Below the pieces are notes generated by a model. The model did not search any database and was not told the origin of the DNA. It saw nothing but the letters and a program-made list of their open reading frames with translations. 12,706 nt of DNA from contig CAZIKB010000160.1 of NCBI GenBank assembly GCA_964539665.1, positions 1 to 12,706 on the forward strand, written 5' to 3'. The DNA comes from CAZIKB01 sp964539665 (lineage in GTDB: Bacteria; Zhuqueibacterota; Zhuqueibacteria; Oceanimicrobiales; Oceanimicrobiaceae). Below are positions 1 through 5,968 of this stretch, in pieces (position 1 is the stretch's first letter; each line of letters opens with the position of its first letter). A program made the position numbers and the translations under genes.

Positions 1-50
1 CGTGCCGGATTGTCCGGCTTGCCTATATTAGCTTTGCTTGGCGCACTCAT
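1..50 (-). CDS. N-terminal fragment of a leftward gene, unknown product
   Basis: Reading leftward, an ATG (complement of 48-50) is preceded by a strong Shine-Dalgarno AAAGGAG with six bases of spacing (GGAG complement at 57-60). The frame stays open to the window edge and gives MSAPSKANIGKPDNPA. Sixteen residues are too few to name a family. The small, polar, Pro/Ser/Lys-rich start shows no signal peptide. A promoter candidate lies about 60 bases upstream. It may be unrelated to ugd, because an intrinsic terminator separates the two. The call rests on the ribosome binding site plus the open frame only. Confidence 0.5.
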   Translation of the reverse strand, partial: MSAPSKANIGKPDNPA

Positions 51-109
51 AATTGACTCCTTTCCTTACTTATTGTTAAATGTTGTTTGGTGACCGGTCT
101 TGATCGGTT

Positions 110-138
110 AAATTATGAATTCAGAATCAATTAATCAA
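110..138 (-). promoter_or_regulatory. Candidate promoter for the leftward gene at the left edge
   Basis: On the minus strand TTGATT (complement of 133-138), a 17-base spacer and TAATTT (complement of 110-115) form a sigma-70-like pair. It would start transcription about 50 bases before the ATG at 50. The -10 is poor against TATAAT but fits the TAnnTT form of the other two candidates in this window. An 8-bp palindrome GACCGGTC (92-99) lies just downstream and could be an operator. The DNA is AT-rich, so chance matches are likely. Confidence 0.3.
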
Positions 139-364
139 CTATCGGGCCGGAAATACTTCTTTTTTATCATGTCGCCTTTATCGGTTGTTTTATAATGATT
201 TATAGCGTTAAGTAAATATTTTATTTTCGGTTATTGAAGTGAAAGGGTACAACAGGTGTAGTTTAATTACCACACGTTCAAGGCCATCTGTAATGGAACA
301 AAGTAAAATTATTAATATATATTTTATGGAGAGCTAAAGTGTAGGGAACGATTAGGCAATGGTC

Positions 365-402
365 AAAAAATACAAATGGGCACTTTTATTCAAGTACCCA
401 TT
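365..402 (-). terminator. Intrinsic terminator of ugd
   Basis: In the leftward transcript AAUGGGUAC (394-402) pairs with GUGCCCAUU (375-383) through nine pairs including one U-G wobble, around a 10-base loop. UGUAUUUUUU (374-365) follows. It lies 37 bases past the ugd stop codon, so ugd probably ends its transcription unit here. Confidence 0.75.
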
Positions 403-438
403 CTTAATTGTGTAAGTAGTTTTAACTGTTAATGCATA

Positions 439-1791
439 CTAATCTTCAGATTTGGAGGCTTCCGAAAACCCATTTATCCAGGAGCGACCAATTGAAAAAT
501 AATCAAAATTTAATTTTTTCATACGAACGGGATCGTATAAATTCCTGCCATCAAAAATTGCAGGGTAGTTTAAGGTCTCTTTAATCAAATAGAAATCAGG
601 CTCCCGGAATGCATTCCATTCTGTCATAATAATTAACGCGTCGGCGCCATCCAGTGCATCATACCGTTTTTTGAACAGGAATAAATCTTTATCAATATAT
701 TCTTTCAGAATCATTTCTGCGACATGTAAAGCTTCAGGATCATGAGCTTGTACTTTGGCTCCGCTTGCCTGAAGTCCCTTAATCATTTCAATGGCAGGAG
801 CTTCACGCATATCATCCGTTTTTGGTTTAAATGCCAGCCCCCACATGGCAAATGTCTTCCCTTGCAAATCATTTCTGAAATAAGATTTAATTTTATTTAA
901 AAGTATAGTTTTCTGCTTAGCGTTTACTTCTTCTACTGATTTCACAATTTTCAAATCGAATTCGTGTTCCTTTGCTATTTTAATAATTGCTTGTACATCT
1001 TTCGGGAAACAGGAGCCGCCATAGCCCGTACCTGGATAGATAAAATGAGGCCCTATTCGAATGTCTGAGCCAATGCCTTTTCGTACCATTTCAACATCAG
1101 CGCCAACCAGGTCACAAAGATTGGCTATTTCATTCATATAGGATATTTTTGTGGCTAATAGTGAATTCGCGGCATATTTTGTTAGTTCTGCGCTTCGTTC
1201 ATCCATAATAAGAATGGGTTTTCCGGAACGTACGAAAGGCCTGTAAATGTTCTTCATGCTTTCAGCAGCTTCTTCATCTCGAGTGCCGATCACCACGCGG
1301 TCTGGCCTTAAAAAGTCATCAATTGCTGCACCCTCTTTTAGAAATTCAGGATTTGATACAACTGTAAACTTAAGGTCTGTGTACTTTTTTATTTCCCTGG
1401 TGACTTTTTCAGCCGTTCCCACAGGTACAGTACTTTTGTTGACAATTATTTTCGGGCTATTCATGTATTTACCAATATCCCTTGCCACAGCTAATACGTG
1501 TTTTAAATCAGCGGAACCGTCTTCATCGGGAGGCGTACCAACGGCAATGAAAATAATTTTAGATTTCTCAATTGCAATTTTAATATCCGTGGTAAAAATT
1601 AACCGATCTTCTTTGGCGTTTCGCAGGACCATTTCTTTCAGCCCTGGTTCATAAATTGGTATTTCGCCTTTATTTAACGTGTCAATTTTGTTTTGGTCAA
1701 CGTCAGCACATATTACTTCGTTACCTGTATCGGCAAAACATGTACCTGCAACTAATCCGACGTAGCCGGTGCCAATAATCGTAATTTTCAT
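439..1791 (-). CDS. ugd: UDP-glucose 6-dehydrogenase
   Basis: This cytoplasmic enzyme oxidises UDP-glucose twice with NAD+ to give UDP-glucuronate, a precursor for capsule, exopolysaccharide or lipid-linked glycans. The 450-residue length is normal for the family. Visible motifs are the N-terminal Rossmann fingerprint GTGYVGLVAG (7-16), VGTPP near 84-88, KSTVPVGT (119-126), SNPEFLKEG (146-154), ELTKYAANS with Lys205 and Asn209, and GYGGSCFPKD with the catalytic nucleophile Cys261. A second Rossmann half, with FKPKTDDMREAP at 321-332, binds the UDP part. The ATG follows AAAAGGAG at six bases. The gene has its own terminator and no co-directional neighbour within 270 bases upstream, so it is probably monocistronic. 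Other UDP-sugar dehydrogenases (UDP-ManNAc, UDP-GlcNAc) share the fold, but the motif pattern fits UDP-glucose best. Confidence 0.95.
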   Translation of the reverse strand: MKITIIGTGYVGLVAGTCFADTGNEVICADVDQNKIDTLNKGEIPIYEPGLKEMVLRNAKEDRLIFTTDIKIAIEKSKIIFIAVGTPPDEDGSADLKHVLAVARDIGKYMNSPKIIVNKSTVPVGTAEKVTREIKKYTDLKFTVVSNPEFLKEGAAIDDFLRPDRVVIGTRDEEAAESMKNIYRPFVRSGKPILIMDERSAELTKYAANSLLATKISYMNEIANLCDLVGADVEMVRKGIGSDIRIGPHFIYPGTGYGGSCFPKDVQAIIKIAKEHEFDLKIVKSVEEVNAKQKTILLNKIKSYFRNDLQGKTFAMWGLAFKPKTDDMREAPAIEMIKGLQASGAKVQAHDPEALHVAEMILKEYIDKDLFLFKKRYDALDGADALIIMTEWNAFREPDFYLIKETLNYPAIFDGRNLYDPVRMKKLNFDYFSIGRSWINGFSEASKSED

Positions 1792-1850
1792 ATTTTACTC
1801 CTTTTAAATTGAACTATAAATAATAATCGGTCATTCTTACGCGCTTCGTT

Positions 1851-1879
1851 AATTTACTAAGATGCTTTAAATTGGTCAA
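1851..1879 (-). promoter_or_regulatory. Candidate promoter of ugd
   Basis: On the minus strand TTGACC (complement of 1874-1879) stands 17 bases before TAAATT (complement of 1851-1856). Transcription would start around 1844, giving a leader of about 50 bases that includes the AAAAGGAG site at 1798-1805. The -35 matches five of six consensus bases and the -10 four of six. It lies between the upstream lipoprotein terminator and ugd, as expected for an independent ugd promoter. Confidence 0.4.
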
Positions 1880-1978
1880 TAATAAAAGTCTTAATTACTA
1901 AAATTTTATATTTCGATTTTATTCTGGTCACAAAGAATATTATTCTAATAGTACGGAAAAAGTCTTGAAATGAAGATT

Positions 1979-2013
1979 AAAAAACGCCATCCAGTATAAT
2001 CACTGGATGGCGT
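1979..2013 (-). terminator. Intrinsic terminator of the repeat lipoprotein gene
   Basis: A perfect 12-bp stem, ACGCCATCCAGT (1984-1995) against ACTGGATGGCGT (2002-2013), encloses a six-base loop. Read leftward the stem runs directly into a T tract (1984-1979). It lies 50 bases past the stop codon at 2064. This is the strongest terminator in the window. It separates the lipoprotein gene from ugd. Confidence 0.9.
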
Positions 2014-2063
2014 GCCACGATGTGTTTGAGGATAGTAAAGAGGTTAGGAAGTTTATTATTGTT

Positions 2064-3107
2064 TTAGTTAGCCTTTTTATTTGCTTTTTTATAGCGTCCC
2101 TGAAAAAACCCACGTTTGTCACCCGGTCGTCCTGTTTTAAAATGACCTTTTAATGTACCACCAGTCTGGTAATTACGGTCAACCCAGTGTCCCTGGAAAT
2201 ACCCTTTGTTATCATTTTGCTTGTAAGTCCACTGTCCCGCAAGAAGCCCGCGGAACTCACCATTCAGACTGATATATTTACCTTTGAACACTTTGTTGCC
2301 AAACCTGTTTATTCCCCAAATGCCGCGTAAATGTCCAGCATTTGTGCCGAGACTGTTAATCCAGCGACCTTTAAATATACCGCCATCAGCGCCAGTCTTA
2401 ATCCAACGACCTGAAAGGAATCCACCTGCAAAAGGTACGATTTCTTTTGAACGGCTGACGATGGATACCTGCTGCCCTTCTGTGCTAACATCTTCAATTA
2501 GCTCCAATGAATCCAGTTGGCTGTAATTTAAGGTTGTGGAATAGCCGCCAGCAGTAAGTGTAAATGTGCCGTCAAGATCATCCTGGGTGGTATCATTATC
2601 AATTATAGCAAGGGCCAGTCCATCAAAATGCGGTTTGGTAAATGATGTAAAATCAATTTTTTGGCGTGATTCGCGCGGTAGATGGATGTAGTCGTTCCCT
2701 TCAAAACGAATGGTTTTAAGAAGAACAAGTGTACCTTTATTAATTTCAGCCGAACCGCTCCAATCGGTAGATTCAGTGACTGTAGAATCGCCTTCGAGAT
2801 AACCCCAGGTTATGCGCAGGAAATAGGCTTTGACCTTGTCAGAATTTAAGGCCTCAAGAACTTCAGGCTCAACACTGATTGCATCTGTTACCATTACATC
2901 CTCTGGAAAGTTTTCAATTATCTCGGTGTCTCCAAATGCTGCTGCCTCATCAGTAGTGTTGTAACCACCGTACTCTTTATCCAAGCTAAGCTCCAGTTCT
3001 CCTTCAGGATCAATCTCAGCATCTGTTAATTGTTGATTGCTACAAGCAGTAAAGATTAGCATCATGATAAAGGTTGAAATCCAAAGTAAAGACCACAGTT
3101 TTTTCAT
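2064..3107 (-). CDS. Lipoprotein with eight C-terminal GxFxGxW-type repeats, function unknown
   Basis: I do not recognise a named family. The N-terminus is a lipoprotein signal: a basic MKK start, a hydrophobic stretch to residue 21 and lipobox FTAC with Cys22 as the lipidated residue, so the protein should be anchored in the cell envelope. Residues 23-70 are acidic and probably a flexible linker. Residues 80-205 look like a beta-rich globular domain (ITWGYLEG, TDWSGSAEINKG, HFDGLALAIID). Residues 229-339 contain eight copies of a G-x-[FL]-x-G-x-[WYF] motif spaced 14-16 residues apart. The tail is basic. There are no catalytic motifs and the only Cys is Cys22. A textbook AGGAGGT site sits seven bases before the ATG, suggesting strong translation. 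The gene is alone in its unit and diverges from the small protein-kinase-murU unit. A structural or surface-binding role is a guess. Confidence 0.85.
   Translation of the reverse strand: MKKLWSLLWISTFIMMLIFTACSNQQLTDAEIDPEGELELSLDKEYGGYNTTDEAAAFGDTEIIENFPEDVMVTDAISVEPEVLEALNSDKVKAYFLRITWGYLEGDSTVTESTDWSGSAEINKGTLVLLKTIRFEGNDYIHLPRESRQKIDFTSFTKPHFDGLALAIIDNDTTQDDLDGTFTLTAGGYSTTLNYSQLDSLELIEDVSTEGQQVSIVSRSKEIVPFAGGFLSGRWIKTGADGGIFKGRWINSLGTNAGHLRGIWGINRFGNKVFKGKYISLNGEFRGLLAGQWTYKQNDNKGYFQGHWVDRNYQTGGTLKGHFKTGRPGDKRGFFQGRYKKANKKAN
2091..2423 (-). repeat. Eight-copy repeat region encoding GxFxGxW-type motifs
   Basis: Within the lipoprotein the motif copies are GFLSGRW (229), GIFKGRW (243), GHLRGIW (258), KVFKGKY (272), GLLAGQW (287), GYFQGHW (302), GTLKGHF (317) and GFFQGRY (333). 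The spacing is nearly constant at 15 residues. Alternating Gly and aromatic residues suggest short beta-hairpins stacked as a solenoid or sheet. MORN repeats are similar in flavour but have a period of about 23 residues. Conservation is at protein level; the copies have diverged in DNA, so this is not a recent tandem duplication. Confidence 0.8.
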
Positions 3108-3302
3108 TTTTATTACCTCCTGTTAAGATTAGTACATTTTTAAATTAATTGAATTTGAACGAACGTTATGCAAGAGGTGGGCCAAAATATATTTTTAAAT
3201 AATAAAAGCAACCTAAATTTTGGAGATTGAAAGACTTACTTGAGTGCAAATTCTTGAAGGTAATTTTTAAGTTATTATCTGTTGTGCGTTATGGGGCATT
3301 GT

Positions 3303-3318
3303 TGTACTTTACGGTACA
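3303..3318. promoter_or_regulatory. Possible operator dyad TGTAC-N6-GTACA
   Basis: Perfect five-base inverted arms (3303-3307 and 3314-3318) are separated by six bases, 22 bases upstream of the -35 candidate at 3341. Position and symmetry would suit a dimeric regulator, but arms of five bases arise often by chance. Confidence 0.2.
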
Positions 3319-3340
3319 CTAATAATATTGTGATTTTCAC

Positions 3341-3369
3341 TTGACTTTACATCTAACATCTTTTAAATT
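3341..3369 (+). promoter_or_regulatory. Candidate promoter of the small protein-kinase-murU unit
   Basis: TTGACT (3341-3346), a 17-base spacer and TAAATT (3364-3369) lie about 50 bases before the ATG at 3421. The arrangement and the -10 hexamer are identical to the ugd candidate, which raises the credibility of both. Confidence 0.45.
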
Positions 3370-3420
3370 CCATCTGTTTAGATTGGACTTCAAATATTTT
3401 ATTAACAGGAGAAATAAACC

Positions 3421-3624
3421 ATGTTGTGTGAACATTTAAAAGGTTTATCTGATTATGTTAAAGATAATCATATTGAAATAGGAAGTTTGGATTTGATTAA
3501 AGTAGTTTGTACGAAATGTCAAATTACTACTGAATGCCCTTTTATTCCCATCGAAAATTATCAAAAACCATCTCAAAATGAACCTGACAATAAAAATGAT
3601 ACCGAAGGCAGCGAACCCGAATAA
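3421..3624 (+). CDS. Small cysteine-containing protein, function unknown
   Basis: This 67-residue protein has an AGGAG site nine bases before its ATG and a promoter candidate upstream, so it is likely real. Cysteines at 3, 30, 33 and 39 form C-x-H near the start and CTKCQITTEC in the middle, a plausible zinc or iron-sulfur site. Residues 48-67 are an acidic, Asn/Glu/Pro-rich tail that is probably disordered. There is no signal peptide or membrane segment, so it should be cytoplasmic. It sits 35 bases upstream of the kinase-RapZ-C gene on the same strand and is probably co-transcribed with it. I do not recognise the family. The CEHL...Y...DN start resembles other small metal-binding proteins only loosely, from memory. 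Confidence 0.65.
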   Translation: MLCEHLKGLSDYVKDNHIEIGSLDLIKVVCTKCQITTECPFIPIENYQKPSQNEPDNKNDTEGSEPE

Positions 3625-3659
3625 TTAAATTATCCATCACACATAAAGAATTTATAGAT

Positions 3660-5105
3660 ATGCATCAAAACCTTATTAAACTTTTTGAGTCGCATTTTGG
3701 TGAAAAAGTTAGCGACATGAGCGAGCTTGGTTCACACGGCTCCAATCGAAAACTGTTTCGTATTAGTAGTACAAAGCGATCGGTTATCGGGGCTGAAAAC
3801 CCGGACCGGGCTGAAAATATAGCTTTTCTTAAATTTTCCAGACATTTTAATGACGCCGGTTTACCGGTACCTGAAATTTTCAGTGAAGATCTTGACGCGG
3901 ATATCTATCTTGAAGAGGATTTAGGCGATAAAACATTATTTGATTTACTCAGCCAAACCATCGGTTTCAAAGATTTTCCTGATGATATCGAATCCCTTTA
4001 TGCAAAAGTTATTCGAATCCTACCTGAATTTCAGATAACGGCAGGAAAATCACTGGACTATAATGTTTGCTATCCAAGGCACAGTTTTGACCGGCAATCC
4101 ATGATTTGGGATCTAAATTATTTTAAATATTATTTCCTGAAGTTGGCTCATATCCCTTTTAATGAGCAAGACCTTGAAGACGATTTTAATGATTTCATTG
4201 ATTTTTTATTGCAAACCGAACAAAATTATTTTCTTTACCGGGATTTTCAATCCCGCAATATCATGATTAGAAACAATGAACCATTTTTTATCGATTATCA
4301 AGGCGGTAGGCGTGGAGCATTACAATATGATATTGCTTCTTTGCTTTTTGATGCAAAAGCCAATTTGCCTTTTGACGTCCGGGAACGGCTATTGCATAAA
4401 TATTTAGAGGCGATTTCGCAATACGTAACAGTCGATGAAAAAACATTTTTAAATTATTATTACGGATATGTTCTGATCAGAATTATGCAGGCTATGGGCG
4501 CTTATGGTTTTCGTGGATTTTATGAACGTAAGACTCATTTTCTGCAAAGCGTACCATTCGCGATAAGAAATCTCGAATTTGTGCTTAAAAAAGCCAAAAT
4601 TCCAACCAGGTCAAAAACTCTTTTTACTGTTTTGCGCAGAGTTGTGCAATCGACACGGTTGCGGGAATTGGGCAATGTCGAACTGCCGCTAACCGTTAGA
4701 ATTCAAAGTTTTTCATATAATCAGGGCCTGCCAAAAGATGAAACTGGCCATGGTGGAGGATTTATTTTTGACTGTCGGACTTTACCAAATCCGGGCCGGC
4801 TTGAAAAATATAAAAACCAAACTGGCAATGATCCTAAAGTTATTACATTTCTTAAAAAAGAAGAGGAAGTTCACACTTTTCTCACCCATGTTCGTGATTT
4901 GATTTCACAGGTAGTGGAAAACTACCAGCATCGCAATTTTAGTCATCTCCATGTGGCGTTCGGTTGCACAGGCGGTCAGCATCGTTCTGTTTATTGCGCT
5001 AATGTTATGGCGAAATATTTAATCGATAAATTCAAAAATATAAAAGTTGAGATTTCTCACAGGGAAATGCCAAGAATACTCAGCAATTTAAAATCCCAGA
5101 AATGA
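3660..5105 (+). CDS. AmgK-like sugar kinase fused to a RapZ C-terminal domain
   Basis: Residues 1 to about 310 form an aminoglycoside-phosphotransferase-type kinase. The ATP loop is GSNRKLFRI (27-35), the catalytic loop LYRDFQSRNIM (192-202) has Asp195 and Asn200, and the metal-binding IDYQGG has Asp212. This resembles AmgK, which phosphorylates N-acetylmuramate and N-acetylglucosamine at C1 in Pseudomonas cell-wall recycling. Residues about 344-470 match the RapZ C-terminal domain, with FDCRTLPNP (370-378) and FGCTGGQHRSVY (434-445). In E. coli that domain senses glucosamine-6-phosphate and binds sRNA. The N-terminal P-loop domain of RapZ is absent. The stop overlaps the start of the MurU-like gene (ATGA), so the two are translationally coupled. 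No clear Shine-Dalgarno precedes 3660; I keep this start because residues 1-30 look like the usual N-terminus of the family. Substrate and ligand are inferred. Confidence 0.88.
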   Translation: MHQNLIKLFESHFGEKVSDMSELGSHGSNRKLFRISSTKRSVIGAENPDRAENIAFLKFSRHFNDAGLPVPEIFSEDLDADIYLEEDLGDKTLFDLLSQTIGFKDFPDDIESLYAKVIRILPEFQITAGKSLDYNVCYPRHSFDRQSMIWDLNYFKYYFLKLAHIPFNEQDLEDDFNDFIDFLLQTEQNYFLYRDFQSRNIMIRNNEPFFIDYQGGRRGALQYDIASLLFDAKANLPFDVRERLLHKYLEAISQYVTVDEKTFLNYYYGYVLIRIMQAMGAYGFRGFYERKTHFLQSVPFAIRNLEFVLKKAKIPTRSKTLFTVLRRVVQSTRLRELGNVELPLTVRIQSFSYNQGLPKDETGHGGGFIFDCRTLPNPGRLEKYKNQTGNDPKVITFLKKEEEVHTFLTHVRDLISQVVENYQHRNFSHLHVAFGCTGGQHRSVYCANVMAKYLIDKFKNIKVEISHREMPRILSNLKSQK

Positions 5106-5812
5106 AAGCCATGATTCTCGCCGCCGGACTCGGAACCCGGCTTCGACCCATCACAAACACCAAACCGAAAGCCTTAATTGAAATCGGCGGGGTACCACTA
5201 ATTGAAATTGTACTCAAAAGACTGATCGCTGTAGGCGTATCAGAAGTCATCATCAACCTGCACCATTTTCCAGAACAGATAATAGAATTTCTCAACGCAA
5301 AAAAGAATTTTGGCGTCCATATTGAATTCTCTCACGAAGAGACTCTCCTTGACACCGGTGGCGGTTTGAAAAAAGCCGGTTCCTTTTTCGATGATGACCA
5401 GCCGTTTATTTTACACAACGTTGATGTATTAAGTGATATTGATTTGCAAAAGATGATGCAAACCCACATGGCCAGCCATGCTTTAGCAACTTTAGCAATT
5501 AATCACAGGCAAACCAAACGCTATTTTATATTTGATGAAGACAATCTACTTTGTGGCTGGAAATCTTTGATTGAAAATAAACGCATAGATACCCGTTCGC
5601 CAAAAGGAAGTACAATCGACTTGGCCTTTGGCGGCATTCATATTATTTCTCCAGACATTTTCGGGAAACTGACTGAAAAAGGCTCTTTTTCAATTGTAGA
5701 TAGTTACCTACGGCTGGCTGGCGAAAACGAGCGAATTATGGCTTTCCGAGTTGATGATTATTCCTGGCAGGATGTGGGGAAAATGGAGCAACTGCAATCA
5801 TATAAAGCTTAA
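5102..5812 (+). CDS. murU: MurU-like sugar-1-phosphate nucleotidyltransferase
   Basis: The protein transfers a nucleotidyl group to a sugar-1-phosphate. In Pseudomonas MurU makes UDP-MurNAc from UTP and MurNAc-1-phosphate, bypassing the fosfomycin-sensitive MurA route. Length is 236 residues, against roughly 220 for MurU. Motifs are the nucleotide loop LAAGLGTRLRP (6-16), PKAL with Lys23, LDTGGGLKKA (83-92), the metal-binding NVD with Asp108, FGGIHIIS (176-183) and WQDVGK with Asp224. LDTGGG is close to the LETGGG of MurU. The ATG lies inside the last codons of the kinase gene (ATGA overlap), the expected pairing if kinase and uridylyltransferase act in sequence. Mannose-1-phosphate guanylyltransferase and other NTP-transferases share the fold, so the sugar is inferred from context. 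It converges on the nifS-selD gene with 156 bases between stops. Confidence 0.82.
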   Translation: MKAMILAAGLGTRLRPITNTKPKALIEIGGVPLIEIVLKRLIAVGVSEVIINLHHFPEQIIEFLNAKKNFGVHIEFSHEETLLDTGGGLKKAGSFFDDDQPFILHNVDVLSDIDLQKMMQTHMASHALATLAINHRQTKRYFIFDEDNLLCGWKSLIENKRIDTRSPKGSTIDLAFGGIHIISPDIFGKLTEKGSFSIVDSYLRLAGENERIMAFRVDDYSWQDVGKMEQLQSYKA

Positions 5813-5850
5813 CATCAAAAATATGATTAGATTGAATGCATATTCTAACC

Positions 5851-5885
5851 GCAATGAACGCAAAGATTTCGCAAAGTTCGCAATG
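5851..5885. repeat. Short degenerate tandem repeat (GCAAnGnnC units)
   Basis: Four consecutive units, GCAATGAAC, GCAAAGATTTC, GCAAAGTTC and GCAATG, occupy the gap between the convergent murU and nifS-selD genes. Units vary from 9 to 11 bases. This looks like the dispersed intergenic repeats of the type CGCAAAG/CACAGAGG found in many environmental genomes, which I recall but cannot check here. GCAAT-N8-ATTGC (5880-5897) forms a small hairpin at its right end, with a T-rich loop rather than a T tail, so it is not a good terminator. Confidence 0.6.
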
Positions 5886-5968
5886 TTTTTTTATTGCCTG
5901 AATAATTCACAAATATAAAGCGGCAGAATAATTAAGGACAAAATGTTTGTTTTTGTTAATAATGCTGT

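Larger units (their letters stand above)
51..438. other. Intergenic region between ugd and the left-edge gene
   Basis: This gap of 388 bases holds the ugd terminator (365-402), the ribosome binding site of the left-edge gene (57-63) and its candidate promoter (110-138). From about 140 to 360 I see AT-rich sequence with no convincing open frame, RNA gene or repeat on either strand. Confidence 0.6.
3108..3420. other. Divergent intergenic region between the lipoprotein and small-protein genes
   Basis: This gap of 313 bases holds the lipoprotein ribosome binding site (complement of 3115-3121), a promoter candidate for the rightward unit (3341-3369), its ribosome binding site AGGAG (3407-3411) and a short dyad TGTAC-N6-GTACA (3303-3318). 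No persuasive leftward promoter was found by eye. No open frame or RNA gene is evident. Confidence 0.55.

Noticed and set aside
1247..1654. Open frame of 135 codons on the plus strand opposite ugd
   Set aside because: It is antisense to a full-length, motif-complete enzyme, is rich in Ser/Phe in the way antisense frames are, and has no recognisable domain.
5851..5885. CRISPR-like array
   Set aside because: Units are 9-11 bases with no spacers and no cas genes nearby.
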